Notes: generated by a model not told the origin, from the letters alone. A DNA stretch of 64,000 nucleotides from Saccharothrix luteola (GCF_020859565.1 NZ_JAJHUO010000019.1:1-64000); one strand, 5' to 3'. Positions 9,141 through 18,682 are shown, numbered from the stretch's first letter. Translations and numbers: made by a program.

Positions 9141-11985
9141 ATGGCGTTGTGGAACCGGGCGCGCGCGAGTTGGCGGGTGCAGGAGTCGGTCGCCGCGGCG
9201 ACCGCCTTCCAGCAGACCGGTGACCTCGGCGCGCTGCGACGGGCGGTCGACTCCGCGCGGCGGGCCGTCGACATCACCGCGGTGGGGAAGCCCCACCGGC
9301 CGCTGGTGGCGGTCACCCTGGCGTTCGTGCTGCGGCTGCGTGCCGAACGGCTCGGGAACGACGACGACGTCCGCGTGGCGGTCGACTTCGCCGAGGAGGC
9401 GCTGGCCGCCCTGGAACCCGACGACCCCGACCTCCCGACGTACTACAACGAGGTCGGCTGCGCGCACTGGCAGGCGTTCGAGAGGTTCGAAGGGGCCGGG
9501 CACCTCCGGCGGAGCATCGAGGCCTTCGAGGCGGCCGTCGCGGCGTCCGAGCCGGGCGGCGAGCAGGTCGGCGGGAGGTCGGCGAACCTGGCCAACGCCC
9601 ATCGGATGGCCTACGACCGCTTCGGCGACCTCGGCCACCTCGATCGCGCCGTCGAGATCGGAGCCAGGGCGGTGGCCGCCATGCCCGGCGGCGCGGCTTC
9701 GCTCCCGATCGCGCTCACCGCGCTGTGCGCGGCCCGCCAACAGCGCTTCGACGCGACCGGCCGGCTCGACGACCTCGACGAGGCCGTGGTCGTCGGCGAA
9801 CAGGCCGTTGCCGCGACCGTCGGTGACGACCCCACGCTCGTCGGCCGGCTCTCCAACCTCGCGCTGGTCTTCCTCAAGCGCTACTCGCACCTCGGCGCGG
9901 CGGCGGACCTGGACCACGCGGTCGACCTCCTGGGGCGGGCGGTCGAACGCACTCCGCCCGACCACCCGGACCGGGTGGGGTACCTGTCCAACCTGGGCAT
10001 TGTGCTGCGCAGGCGGGCACAGCGCACCGGCCTGGCGGCCGACCTCCGCGCCGCGGTGGACGTCGGTGAGCGCGCGGTGGCGGCGACTCCGGCGCGGCAC
10101 CCGAACAGCCTGCTGTGGCGGACCAATCTCCTCAACACCCGCATGGAGCTGTACCGGCGCAGCCAGGACGCGGGCGACCTCGACGAGGCCATCGCGCTGG
10201 GGGAGCAGGTGCTCGCCGCCACACCCGGGGACCACCGGCAGCTGCCCCGGTGGCTGTCGAACCTCGGCGTCGCGTACCTGAAGAAGTACGAGCGCACCTC
10301 CGATGCGGCACACCTCGAACGCGCCGTGCTGCTCGGGGAACGCGCGGTCGTGGCGAGCTCACCGGACCACCCCGACCACATGGTGTTGATCGCCGAGCTG
10401 TGCCGGACGTACCGGGCGCGGTTCGACGCGACCGGGCACCGGGTCGGCTCCGCTGAACTGCGCCACGTGGTCGACTGGATCGACGGCGCTACACCGAGAT
10501 CCGCGTATCACGGGGTACAGGTCGGCCACCTGGTGGGTGCGCTGGCCAACGCCATCGGCGAGCACGTTGACGCGGCCAGGGCACTCGACGCCGCGGTGCG
10601 GGCGCTGCCCTCTGTCGCCCCGAGTGAATTGACCCAGGACGACCGGGAGTTCGCCCTGGCCGGGCACGCGGGGCTGGTCAGCGAGGCGGTGGCCGCCCAC
10701 CTGTCCGTCGGTGACGCGGTGCGCGCGGTGGAGGTCGCCGAGCTGGGGCGCGGTGTGCTGTTCTCTGCCGCCCTCGACCTGCGCACGGACCTGGAGGGAC
10801 TCGCCGACGTCGATCCGGCGTTGGCCGGGCGGGTGCGGTGGGCACGGGACCGGGTCGCCAGGTCGGACGAGGACGCGGGCCCGGCCGAACTCGCTCGGCG
10901 GTGGCGAGACTACGAGGCGTTGGTCGCCGCGGTCCGCGAGCTGCCTGGGTGCTCGCGGTTCCTGCTGCCGCTCCCACTGACGGTGTGGTGGTGCTCGTCA
11001 ACGCCGCCGACGCCCGTGGCGACGCGCTTCTCGTGGGTGCCCAGGGTGACCCGGTGCCCGTTCGGCTGCCGGACCTCCGCCACGGCGACGCGCTCACCTG
11101 GGTGGAGCAGCTCGGCGAGGCCACCGCGGCGACCGGGTCGTGGGCCGCGAGCCCGCGGGCCCGGCGGACCACCGGGGACGTGCTCGCCTGGCTGTGGGAC
11201 ACCGTCGCGGGACCGGTGGTCGACTCGCTGCCCGCCGATCGGCTCACGCGCGTGTGGTGGCTCCCCATCGGACCGTTGAGCCTGCTCCCCCTGCACGCCG
11301 CGGGTCACCGGGGGCGGCCAGGGATGCTCGACCGGGCCGTGTCCTCCTACACGCCGACCCTTCGCGCGCTGGCCCACACGCACCGCAGACCGCCCGCCTC
11401 CACTCGCCGCCAGTTGGTCGTCGCGCTGTCCTCCACGCCCGGCCTGCCCCCGCTGCCGGCGACCGTCGCCGAAGCCGACGCGTTCGCCGACGACGCACCC
11501 GACCGGCTCGTGCTGCTCGACGAGGACGCCACGGCCGCCCGCGTGCTGACCGCCCTCACCACGAGCACCTGGACGCACTTCGCCTGCCACGCCGACACCG
11601 ACCCGACCGCACCCTCACACGGCGGCCTGCACCTGCACGACGGCCGGCTGCCGATCGGCCGGATCACCCGGTTGCGGCTCGACCGGGCGGAACTGGCCTA
11701 CCTGTCGGCCTGCTCGACCGCCCGCACCAGCCTGTGGCACGCGGACGAGGCGATCCACCTGGTCTCGGCGTCCACCTGGCCGGGTACCGCCACGTCATCG
11801 GCAGCCTCTGGCCGCTGGCCGACAACGTCGCGTCCGACGCCGCCGCAACCTTCTACCGCGAACTGCCACCCTCGCCCGAACCCCACGACTTCGCACCGGC
11901 CCTGCACCGCGTTGTCCGAGGACTCAAGGACCAGCACCCCGACCGTCCGGACCTCTGGGCCTCCTTCATCCACAGCGGCCCGTGA
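9141..11985 (+). pseudogene. TPR-CHAT caspase-like protease with two apparent frameshifts
   Basis: The gene starts at ATG 9141, three bases after the membrane-protein stop. The first 610 residues are tandem TPR-like helical repeats of the YNEVG/LSNLA type. Near 10,968-10,985 the coding sense moves to another frame (continuing as GVVVLVNAADARGDALLV), and near 11,762-11,770 it moves again (GYRHVIGSLWPLADNVASDA). Both changes fit loss of one base. The CHAT domain lies mainly in the middle segment and has the intact catalytic pair, THFACHAD and AYLSACSTA. If the indels are base-calling errors this is an intact CHAT protease of about 945 residues; if real, the gene is dead. The last segment ends at the TGA at 11983-11985. 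The intact active site contrasts with the degenerate CHAT of the opposite operon. Confidence 0.75.
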
Positions 11986-12175
11986 CGGGGATGTGCGCAA
12001 CCGATCGTCTCCGGCACCCGGCAACGCAGTTCCCGCGGGCGCGATAAGTTGACCCTGCCGTCGTTCGGCGGGGCGGCCTTCGTCGTGTCGAACCGTAGGC
12101 TCCTGCGACCGAAGACGCGCCGATTTGACCCGGCGAGGTGAAGGGTGTGCCTGCCGAACACGTCGTCCGTGCCGG

Positions 12176-12545
12176 TCAGGCAGCGTGGTAGTACTCGTTG
12201 AGGATTCCGCCCAGCCGCTGTCGTTGGCGGATGTCGAGATGGGTGAGCGCTGCTTGGTCGGTGATGGGTGGTGGTAGGGCGTGTAGTGGTCGTGCGTTGT
12301 GGATGCCTTGGTGGGGTCGGTGGGTTGTAGAACTTCTCGTACTCGTGCAGGGCGTGAAGTAGGTGCGGTTGGTTCCAGATGAGAGTGCGGTCGAGGAGTT
12401 CGTGGCGGCAGCTGCGGATCCAGCGTTCCATGATCGCGTTCATCCGCGGGATGCGGACACCGCTGAGGACGACCTGGACGTTCGCGTCGGCGAGTACGGC
12501 GTCGAACAGGGCTGGGAACTTCCCGTCCCGGTCTCGGATCAGGTC
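12176..12545 (-). pseudogene. Transposase C-terminal remnant (integrase-core type)
   Basis: Read leftward, the segment gives IRDRDGKFPALFDAVLADA, then RMNAIMERWIRSCRHELLDR and HALHEYEKFYN, typical of the C-terminal third of an rve-type transposase of IS3/IS481-like elements; the catalytic Glu is in MERWIRSCRHE. Near 12,310 the frame is lost, and the tail (LDIRQRQRLGGILNEYYHAA) continues in another frame to the TGA at 12176. The N-terminal two thirds are absent, because sequence to the right belongs to a gene on the opposite strand. It is a dead element fragment. Confidence 0.75.
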
Positions 12546-13004
12546 ATGGCGTTCCTGCGGGCGTGCAGCGTCCGCGAGGAGCAGGTCGTCGACGTGATGG
12601 AGCTGTGGTCGCGGCTGTCCGGGGAGGTCGCGGACGCCCGTGTGGCCAGGGCCGGCGGTGTCGCCTCCGCCCAGACTCCCCCGGTCGAGATGGCCGGCCA
12701 CTTTTCGCGCGGCGACGTCAACATCAGCACGATCCACAGGTCGGGCTTGGCAGAGTTGGTGGAGCTGCTCCGGTACGTGGTGGCCGACGAGCGCCGAACC
12801 AACCGGGCGTTGCGGTTGATGGGTCGCTCGGCGTCGTTGATGGTGCCCCTGCTGGCCTTCACCGCCGTCGTCCTCATGCGGTTGCCGCAGCCGGTGGCGG
12901 TGTGGACGGTGGTGGGCACGTGCGTCGTGATGCTCGGCGCCGTCGTGCTGGCCGCGGTGAAGCTCGGCGCGGCCGTGCGCCGGGAGCGGACCGGCGACGA
13001 CTGA
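12546..13004 (+). CDS. Small membrane protein, possibly 5'-truncated
   Basis: The open frame from ATG 12546 gives 152 residues. A helical, acidic N-terminal part (ELWSRLSGEVADARVARAG, then RSGLAELVELLRYVVADERR) is followed by two adjacent membrane segments near residues 98-115 (LMVPLLAFTAVVLMRL) and 118-140 (VAVWTVVGTCVVMLGAVVLAA), ending in a charged tail. The frame stays open further upstream, but there it is only the antisense of the transposase remnant, so the original 5' end may have been removed when the element inserted. No family is recognised. Its position beside the CHAT operon suggests it belonged to the same conflict island. Confidence 0.5.
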   Translation: MAFLRACSVREEQVVDVMELWSRLSGEVADARVARAGGVASAQTPPVEMAGHFSRGDVNISTIHRSGLAELVELLRYVVADERRTNRALRLMGRSASLMVPLLAFTAVVLMRLPQPVAVWTVVGTCVVMLGAVVLAAVKLGAAVRRERTGDD

Positions 13005-13367
13005 GTCGACCTGGCCGGCGGGCGGGGCTACGTGTTCCAGGCGGGCCGGCTACGTGCTGCCGGTCGACGTCGTCTTCGGGCGCCCGCACCGGTGCACCGC
13101 GGCGGTCGTCACACGGTCATCCACCGGGGCCCGTACGTCAAGGGCCCGGACGAGAAGCCGCTGTTGGGTGGCGAGGTCGTCCGCGGCCGGACGTCCCGTC
13201 GGGGGCCGGGGTTCGTGGTGTGGTGCTGCGGATGAACGCGGAGAGGACTTCGACCCAGGCGTTCTCTGCGGTGCAGTGAGTACTGCACCGCGGATGTGCG
13301 GGGTTGGTCGTCGTGGCGGGAGGTGCAGGGTGTCGGCGCCCGCCGGCTCGGATGGGGGAGAGCGGTC

Positions 13368-13658
13368 ATGAACACGACGGACGTCGGGAACCTGGATCCG
13401 GGCTGGCCGTTCGGCCCGGTGCGCGGTACGGGTGTGACGGAGGTGGTCGGGGAGGTGGTGGCGCAGCGGGGCCGGACCTCGCGCGCCAGGGTTCGCGGCA
13501 GGACGATGGTGGAGTTGGCCGGGGTGTTGGGCGGGACCGGCGTGGGCGCCGAGATCACGGTCGCGGAGAACGACGGGTCGCGGTGGTCGATGACCGTGCG
13601 TCCGACCGCGGCCGCCGAAGGCCGTGGTCACGTGGCGGGGGAGGACGCGAGCGCGTGA
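13368..13658 (+). CDS. Small protein heading sigma-factor cassette 1
   Basis: A 96-residue protein from ATG 13368 with GGGGGAG eight bases upstream. The residues VAQRGRTSRARVRGRTMVELAGVL, partly Arg-rich, are followed by GAEITVAENDGSRWSMTVRP, which could be a small beta domain. Its stop overlaps the GTG start of the sigma-like gene (GTGA), so the two are translationally coupled. I do not recognise a family. A role as partner or modulator of the sigma factor is only suggested by the coupling. Confidence 0.55.
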   Translation: MNTTDVGNLDPGWPFGPVRGTGVTEVVGEVVAQRGRTSRARVRGRTMVELAGVLGGTGVGAEITVAENDGSRWSMTVRPTAAAEGRGHVAGEDASA

Positions 13659-14245
13659 CCCCGCCGTCCGCCGCCACCGGTCCGGACGACGGGCTGGCGG
13701 CGGTCCTGACCACGGTGCTGCCCCAGGTCCGGCGCTACGCGCGGGGCGCGCTGTCCGGTGAGCCCGATCTGGTCGAGGAGTTCGTCCAGGACGCGATCGT
13801 GGACCTGATCGAGCACCATCCCGACGCCGGCGGCATGGACCCCGACGAGGTCGCCGTGATGCTCCAGCGGTCGATCAAGTACGACGTGATGAACCACTGG
13901 AGCAAGCAGAACCGGCGCCGGACCAGCACGGTCGCGGTAGACAACGAGGTGCTGCTCAACGACGTCGACCCCGACAGCGGCAACGAGATCCTGGCCATGC
14001 TGGGCCGCCTCGACCACGAACGGCTGCTGGCCGAGCTGCCCCGGCTGCTGACCGGGAAACAACGACGGGTGATCGTCGCGGTCGACGTGCTGGGCCTGTC
14101 CCAACCCCAGGCCGCACGCCAGCTGGGCATGAGCCTGAGCGGCCTGGAGAAGCTGCGTGCCAGGGCGTTGACACGCCTGCGCGAGCACCTGGGCGCCGCG
14201 TCCGTCGACCGCGCGCCGAGCACGAGTTGGGAGATCCCACGATGA
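13655..14245 (+). CDS. Sigma-70-like (ECF-type) factor, cassette 1
   Basis: A 196-residue protein starting at GTG 13655, overlapping the preceding stop and itself overlapping the next gene by ATGA. Region 2 is recognisable as GEPDLVEEFVQDAIVDLIE with the following SIKYDVMNHWSKQNRRRTS. Region 4 is LTGKQRRVIVAVDVLGLSQP followed by QAARQLGMSLSGLEKLRARA, a clear helix-turn-helix. A paralogue with the same gene order occurs on the other strand at 18679-19281. No anti-sigma factor of the usual zinc type is present. The adjacent helical protein and, in the second cassette, a membrane protein are the only candidates for control. Confidence 0.8.
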   Translation: MTPPSAATGPDDGLAAVLTTVLPQVRRYARGALSGEPDLVEEFVQDAIVDLIEHHPDAGGMDPDEVAVMLQRSIKYDVMNHWSKQNRRRTSTVAVDNEVLLNDVDPDSGNEILAMLGRLDHERLLAELPRLLTGKQRRVIVAVDVLGLSQPQAARQLGMSLSGLEKLRARALTRLREHLGAASVDRAPSTSWEIPR

Positions 14246-15264
14246 GCGGCACCCACCGGCCCGACCACGGGCACAACCCGCCCCTGGACATGGCGGCGAT
14301 CCGCGCCCGGCTCGCCGCGCGCAGCCCCGAGGAGAGCGCCGCCCGCAAGGCGGGCCTGGACGCCCTGCGTTTGGGCGAGGACGCGATGGTCCTGGGCGAA
14401 CAACACCTCGCCGACGGCGACCTGCAGCGTGCCCGCGAGTTCTTCGCGATGGCCGCCCGGTACCGGGCGGCCGACGCCGAGGCGATGCTGCGGACCGTCG
14501 ACGCGCTGCTGGAGGCCACTCGCGACCCGGAGATCACCGCCACCGTGACGGGCACCGCCCTGGACGGCGGGCACACCGACTCACGGGCCGAGCGCGACCT
14601 CACCGCCCACCGGGCATGGGAGACCGCCGAACTGCTGCGCGGCATCGAGGACCACGCCGTCCAGGCCGCCGCCGCGCACCGCCGCACACAGGCCGTGCTG
14701 GCCTTGGCGCTGACCGCGGCCGCCGAGACCTTGTCGACCGCACAGGCCAAGGCCGACGCGATCGTCGCAGCCGCCGGGAGCCGTGCCTCCCACGCCGTCG
14801 ATGCCGGGCAGGACTCCCACGACCTCTGGCGGAGCAGGTTGATCCTGCCGGGTCTGAACGCCTTGCCCGAACCTCTGAGCGCCATTCAGGAGCAGGGGGC
14901 GCGCGCGCGGGCGCGACTTTCCCGCATTATCGAGGTCAGCAACGAACTGGCCGACATGAGGCTGCGTTCACCCTGGACCGGGTTGAGGGGAACCTACGCA
15001 CACCGGATGCTGTTCGCCGCCGTCACCGACGCCGACCGGAACCTTGACCTGGTGTCTTACGGGAACATGCTGCCGGTACGTCTGGGACACCACGTCGTAG
15101 ACGATCACTGGCGATTGGTCCTGTCGTGCCCGACCGATCGGCGACGCAGCCGCGAGGACGTACTTGCCGAGGTCCGCGCCGCCTTGGTCCGGTGCCTCGG
15201 CAACCCGGACGCGGAGGAGGTCGACCGGTCCGAGCTGAGGTTGGAGTGGGAGTTGGCGCACTGA
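14242..15264 (+). CDS. Helical protein of cassette 1, with one TPR-like hairpin
   Basis: A 340-residue protein starting at ATG 14242, overlapping the sigma gene. Residues 13-85 (PPLDMAAIRARLAARSPEES, then GEQHLADGDLQRAREFFAMA) match the equivalent part of the protein at 17408-18682 position by position and form a TPR-like helix pair. An Ala-rich helical stretch follows (HRRTQAVLALALTAAAETLS). The C-terminal 130 residues (LRSPWTGLRGTYAHRMLFAA, HWRLVLSCPTDRRRSREDVL) look globular and are not similar to the paralogue. There is no signal peptide or membrane segment. I cannot name the family. Its tight coupling to the sigma gene suggests it senses or controls that factor. Confidence 0.6.
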   Translation: MSGTHRPDHGHNPPLDMAAIRARLAARSPEESAARKAGLDALRLGEDAMVLGEQHLADGDLQRAREFFAMAARYRAADAEAMLRTVDALLEATRDPEITATVTGTALDGGHTDSRAERDLTAHRAWETAELLRGIEDHAVQAAAAHRRTQAVLALALTAAAETLSTAQAKADAIVAAAGSRASHAVDAGQDSHDLWRSRLILPGLNALPEPLSAIQEQGARARARLSRIIEVSNELADMRLRSPWTGLRGTYAHRMLFAAVTDADRNLDLVSYGNMLPVRLGHHVVDDHWRLVLSCPTDRRRSREDVLAEVRAALVRCLGNPDAEEVDRSELRLEWELAH

Positions 15265-15823
15265 CCCGGGAGCGCACCATGTGTTCGGATACGCCGCGGC
15301 CCGGCATCCGCGTCACCGCGCGCCGCGGATGCCTCGACCTGCTTCGGCCGCCGCGCAGTACACCACGTTCGTCATGGTGTTCGCGTCGATGTCCGTCCCG
15401 ACGTCGTGTGCCGGCGCCGCGCCGCGTTCCGGCGGACTAAGGAGGTCGCGTGCTCGGCCGCAGCACCACGTTCGATCCGGTTGTGGCGGCATCACCGGTC
15501 GATCTCCTGGCGGCCGGCTGCCGATGCCGCGGTTCGGCGGCGGCCGCCGCGTCCGGCCTCGGCCTCGGCGCCCGCGTGGTCGAGGTCGTCTTGGTCGTCG
15601 GGCTGTTCGATGCCGCGTTCACCGCGGTCGTGCGCCTGGTGCTCGATCGTCTTGGCTGCTGGTGCTCCGGGTGCGTGGTTGTGGTGGACGGCTACGTGGT
15701 CGGCGGGCTGGGCTACGTGTTCCGGGATGGGTCAGCTACGTGCCGCCGGTCGACGTCCTCGGCCGCGGTCGATACCTCGGTGACTTCGCCTTGGCCGCCG
15801 TAGAGACCAGCCATCACGGCTGG
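15265..15823. other. Non-coding stretch with degenerate repeats
   Basis: No gene is supported. Around 15,571-15,620 and 15,680-15,770 the plus strand carries GTGGTCGAG/GTGGTGGAC-type valine/glycine-coding-like sequence. A stretch near 15,711 (GGCTACGTGTTCC, then GCTACGTG and GCCGGTCGACGTC) is close to a copy near 13,025, with the same order and almost the same spacing. It looks like decayed duplicated sequence. Confidence 0.45.
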
Positions 15824-16531
15824 TCAGCGCCTCGCGGCCGAGTGGGCGGCCGCGAGCTCGCGGGCATCCGCGATCCCGATCAGCTCGCGCGGCTCGTAGA
15901 CCACCACGGCCGTCGGTTCGACCTTGTAGGCGTAGCGCAGCAACTGCCCCAGCAGGACCGGCGGCACGCGGTCGACGTCGGGCAGTTCGCCGCCGTCGGG
16001 CATCACCGCGGTGTTCAGGTCCCACACCGACCACCGCACCCAGTCGTCCTCCCACGCCCATACCGGGTCGTCGAGCACCAGGCGCGCGGTCCACGTGTCC
16101 ACCACGTGTTCCACCACCGCGTCCAACCGGGCCGTCACCGCATGGTCGTCGACCAGCACCAGACCGCCGGCGGTCTGCTCCCGCAGCACCGGGTGCGAGG
16201 CGATCACCCACCCGCTCCGCCCGTCGTGGCTCTGCTCCGCCAGCCACGCGAACCGCCCGTGCGTCCGCACCTCACCATCGTCATCGGGCCTGGTCACCGC
16301 CTTACGTGCCCGCGCGGCGCGCACTGCGGCGACCGCCTCCGGACCACCGAACACCGCCGCGTCGTGCAACCGGCACAACAGCCGCACCCGGCGCCGACGG
16401 CCTGGCAGCCGTTCCCCGGCCACCGCCGGCAACCCGTCCAGCCAGCACACGCCACCCGTCGCCTCGACCCGCACCACCCCGGCCACCACGACCTCCACCA
16501 GCTGCTCGACCGCCCGGCACGGCCGGATCAC
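15824..16531 (-). CDS. Hypothetical protein between the two sigma cassettes
   Basis: Read leftward from GTG 16531 this gives 235 residues with normal high-GC codon use: RAVEQLVEVVVAGVVRVEAT, then GRRRRVRLLCRLHDAAVFGG, GRFAWLAEQSHDGRSGWVIA and a Trp-rich WAWEDDWVRWSVWDLNTAV. There is no signal peptide or membrane helix and no family I recognise. The frame is open further upstream without a good start, so the 5' end is uncertain and may have been lost. It lies downstream of the small membrane-protein gene on the same strand, 377 bp away. Confidence 0.5.
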   Translation of the reverse strand: MIRPCRAVEQLVEVVVAGVVRVEATGGVCWLDGLPAVAGERLPGRRRRVRLLCRLHDAAVFGGPEAVAAVRAARARKAVTRPDDDGEVRTHGRFAWLAEQSHDGRSGWVIASHPVLREQTAGGLVLVDDHAVTARLDAVVEHVVDTWTARLVLDDPVWAWEDDWVRWSVWDLNTAVMPDGGELPDVDRVPPVLLGQLLRYAYKVEPTAVVVYEPRELIGIADARELAAAHSAARR

Positions 16532-16908
16532 CGCCGTGGCGATCGTCCCGCCCCGCAGCTCGTCGACCCGCCGCCAACGTGGAGGTCCACCCGATCCGGC
16601 GACCCCGTGTGCCCGCGCCGGTGGTCGCGGCCGAGGTGGTCGACGACGTCCTGCTCGGCTACCGCGTCCCCCCAGGGTTCGGGACGTCGTGCCGGTGCAC
16701 CGCGCGCCGTGGGCGGCGGGCCCGGTGCTCGGGCTCGGTGGTGGTCGACGTGTTCGCCGTCGTGTGCCTCGGCGTCGTGATGTTCGGTCTCGGCCACCGC
16801 GTGTTGACGCCCGCAGCGCCTCGTACGGGCTTTGCCCAGCATGCTCGGGAATGGAAAAGGCCTGGTCAGCGAGCTGCTGGCCAGGCTCCTGGGTGGGGCG
16901 GGGTGGTG
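16532..16908. other. Gap with valine/glycine-coding-like repeats
   Basis: No gene is supported. GTGGTCGACGACGTCCTG near 16,636 and GTGGTCGACGTGTTCGCC near 16,740 belong to the same degenerate repeat family as sequences at 15.6, 19.6, 19.7 and 19.8 kb. Confidence 0.4.
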
Positions 16909-17148
16909 CTAGTTGCCCCTGGCCTTGCGGTTGCGGCGGCGGGCCAGGTAGCGCTTGCCGGCGCCGGTGGCGAGAGTGCCGCCCGCGCCGATGCCGGCGG
17001 CGGCGGGGCCGAGGATGATCAGGACTCCCGTGAGGAAGGCTCCCAGGAGCAACATCATGACGAGGGCGCGGACGAACGGCGCCCAGGCGTCGTCGGTGAG
17101 GATGTGGTTGAGCAGGGACCACCAGTTGTGGTCCGGGCCGTTGAGCAT
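16909..17148 (-). CDS. Small single-pass membrane protein with basic tail
   Basis: A 79-residue protein from ATG 17148, preceded by AAAGGGG at ribosome-binding distance. The frame is open further upstream, but the start with the good binding site is preferred. A Trp-containing N-terminus (NGPDHNWWSLLNHIL) is followed by one strong membrane segment near residues 27-55 (FVRALVMMLLLGAFLTGVLI) and a Gly-rich stretch. The basic tail is KRYLARRRNRKARGN. The gene lies 29 bp downstream of a 32-bp element also found upstream of the second sigma cassette, so it may be a regulon member. A signalling or toxin-like peptide role is possible but unproven. Confidence 0.6.
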   Translation of the reverse strand: MLNGPDHNWWSLLNHILTDDAWAPFVRALVMMLLLGAFLTGVLIILGPAAAGIGAGGTLATGAGKRYLARRRNRKARGN

Positions 17149-17177
17149 GGCGACCCCTTTCGCGGTGTTGACCTCTA

Positions 17178-17209
17178 TGACTCCCGCGGCTGGCCCGAAC
17201 GCGAACCCC
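17178..17209 (-). promoter_or_regulatory. Conserved 32-bp element, candidate sigma-cassette promoter, copy 1
   Basis: Read on the minus strand the element begins GGGGTTCGCGTTCGG and ends CGCGGGAGTCA. It ends 29 bp before the ATG of the small membrane-protein gene. A second copy at 19452-19483 has the same length and identical outer blocks, differing mainly in the centre. Two conserved blocks with fixed spacing are what a -35/-10 pair for an ECF-like factor would look like. Confidence 0.5.
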
Positions 17210-17244
17210 TGGTGTCGTGTGGGACTGAGCCGCGACACCAGGGG
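17206..17244. terminator. Perfect 12-bp hairpin downstream of helical protein gene
   Basis: CCCCTGGTGTCG at 17206-17217 pairs exactly with CGACACCAGGGG at 17233-17244 across a 15-base loop. There is no T-run. It lies between the stop of the cassette-2 helical protein and the promoter-like element of the membrane-protein gene, so a terminator or an operator overlapping the element by four bases are both possible. Confidence 0.45.
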
Positions 17245-17407
17245 CTGGTTCGCGGTCGGCGGGCGAGCGCGGTCGGTCGCCCGCCGGTCCTGTATGTGGT
17301 GCCGGGATCGTGTCGCCGGGGGTCGGTGTCCCGCGTGCGGCGTGCTCGTGCCCACGTGTGTTGCGCCGGTGCGGTTCACTGCGGCTGTGCCGACACCGTG
17401 GATTGCT

Positions 17408-18682
17408 TCACCAGAGCGCCGCGAGGTCACGCACCAGTGCCAGGAGCAGTTCGGTGTGCGCCAACTCCCGCACAGGCGCGATCCGGTCCACCCTGCTGTT
17501 CCTGATCTTGGCGTCCAGGTCCCGCAGGGCGGTGCTCGCCACCCTCGTTCCGTCCTGGTGCAGCGCGTCGATCACCTCGTCCAGGTCGTCCAGCGCGGTC
17601 CACTCGGCTGTCCGCCTCCAGCGTTCGAGCAGGGCGGTGTAGTGCGGGCCGACGCGCGGCACCGGGGCGACGGGTTCGCGTGTCCGCGTTCGGGAGACGC
17701 GGCTGGTCACCTTCACGAACCGCAGGACCTCGTCGTAGGAGTTGCAGACGATCAGAAGGTGCCTGCGCAGGGGCGGCTGGGGTAGACGGGGCGTGAGGTC
17801 GCCGGCGATCCGCGAGTACCAGGCAACGTCGGACAGGACGCTGGGCACCGTGAGGGCGGGAAGCAGGGCGGCGGTACCGCGGGCTGCCTCGACCGCGTGG
17901 TGGAAGGACTTGACCTTGTCACGGACGAGCTCGAATTCCGCCAGCTGGGCACGCGTGGCCAGCAGGCTGTCGTGGACCTCCGGCATGGAGACGTCGATGA
18001 GCTTGAGCCGCCCGGTGTCGCCGCGCGGGAGGAGCGCCATCAAGCTGTCGCCGTAGGCGCGGGAGAACACGTTGTCCGGGTGCAGGTCGCCGTGAGTGGC
18101 GGACCGGGTGGTGTGCCCGGCTTCGGCTGCCTTCCTCACGGCCTTCGCCGCGGTCTCCAGGATGGTGGCGGACTGGGTGCGGGTCTCGTCGAGGATCGCG
18201 GCGGCCCGGGTGCGGGCGTCGGTGATGGCGGCGTGGGCGCTGCGGGCGTCCGCGGCGAGCCGTTCGATGCGGGCCTTCAGCTGGTCGAGTCGGTGGACGA
18301 GGTCCTGCGCGCGTAGCGCGATCATGTCCGGCTCGTCGTCGGGGTCGGTGGGCGTGCGGGCCAGGGCGGTGTCGGCGGTGGCGTCGGTGATGATCGAGTT
18401 GTCCAGGACGTCGAGCAGCTCGGTGACGGTGTGCAGCAGGTCGGCCGCGTCGGGCGCCTGATGACGGGCGGCGATGGCGAAGGCGTCGCGGGCACGCTCC
18501 AGGTAGCCGGCCGCGAGTTGCTGCTCACCCAGGGCGAACGCGTCGCGGCCGATCTGCCAGGCGTCCAGGTGGGCTTGGCGGGCGGCGTCCTCGGCGGGGG
18601 AGCGCTCGGCGCGTCGCCGCTCGATGGCGTCGAGGTCCAGTGGCGGGGTCACCCCGTCGTCGAAGTGGTGGATGCGGGTCAT
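17408..18682 (-). CDS. Helical protein of cassette 2, TPR-like hairpin, HGDLHPDN motif
   Basis: A 424-residue protein from ATG 18682, overlapping the sigma stop by ATGA. Residues 10-85 (PPLDLDAIERRRAERSPAED, then GEQQLAAGYLERARDAFAIA) are clearly homologous to the cassette-1 protein. A long helical region follows (LDQLKARIERLAADARSAHA). Near residue 200 there is THGDLHPDNVF and, about 20 residues later, GRLKLIDVSMPE, which resembles the catalytic loop and metal-binding Asp of aminoglycoside-phosphotransferase-like kinases. No N-lobe precedes it, so a kinase activity is not established. The C-terminus is helical and unassigned. The protein probably works with the sigma factor encoded immediately upstream. 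Confidence 0.6.
   Translation of the reverse strand: MTRIHHFDDGVTPPLDLDAIERRRAERSPAEDAARQAHLDAWQIGRDAFALGEQQLAAGYLERARDAFAIAARHQAPDAADLLHTVTELLDVLDNSIITDATADTALARTPTDPDDEPDMIALRAQDLVHRLDQLKARIERLAADARSAHAAITDARTRAAAILDETRTQSATILETAAKAVRKAAEAGHTTRSATHGDLHPDNVFSRAYGDSLMALLPRGDTGRLKLIDVSMPEVHDSLLATRAQLAEFELVRDKVKSFHHAVEAARGTAALLPALTVPSVLSDVAWYSRIAGDLTPRLPQPPLRRHLLIVCNSYDEVLRFVKVTSRVSRTRTREPVAPVPRVGPHYTALLERWRRTAEWTALDDLDEVIDALHQDGTRVASTALRDLDAKIRNSRVDRIAPVRELAHTELLLALVRDLAALW

Noticed and set aside
13300..13330. Third copy of the 32-bp promoter-like element upstream of cassette 1
   Set aside because: GGGGTT and GCGGGAG are both present but the spacing is six bases shorter, and the block in between does not match.
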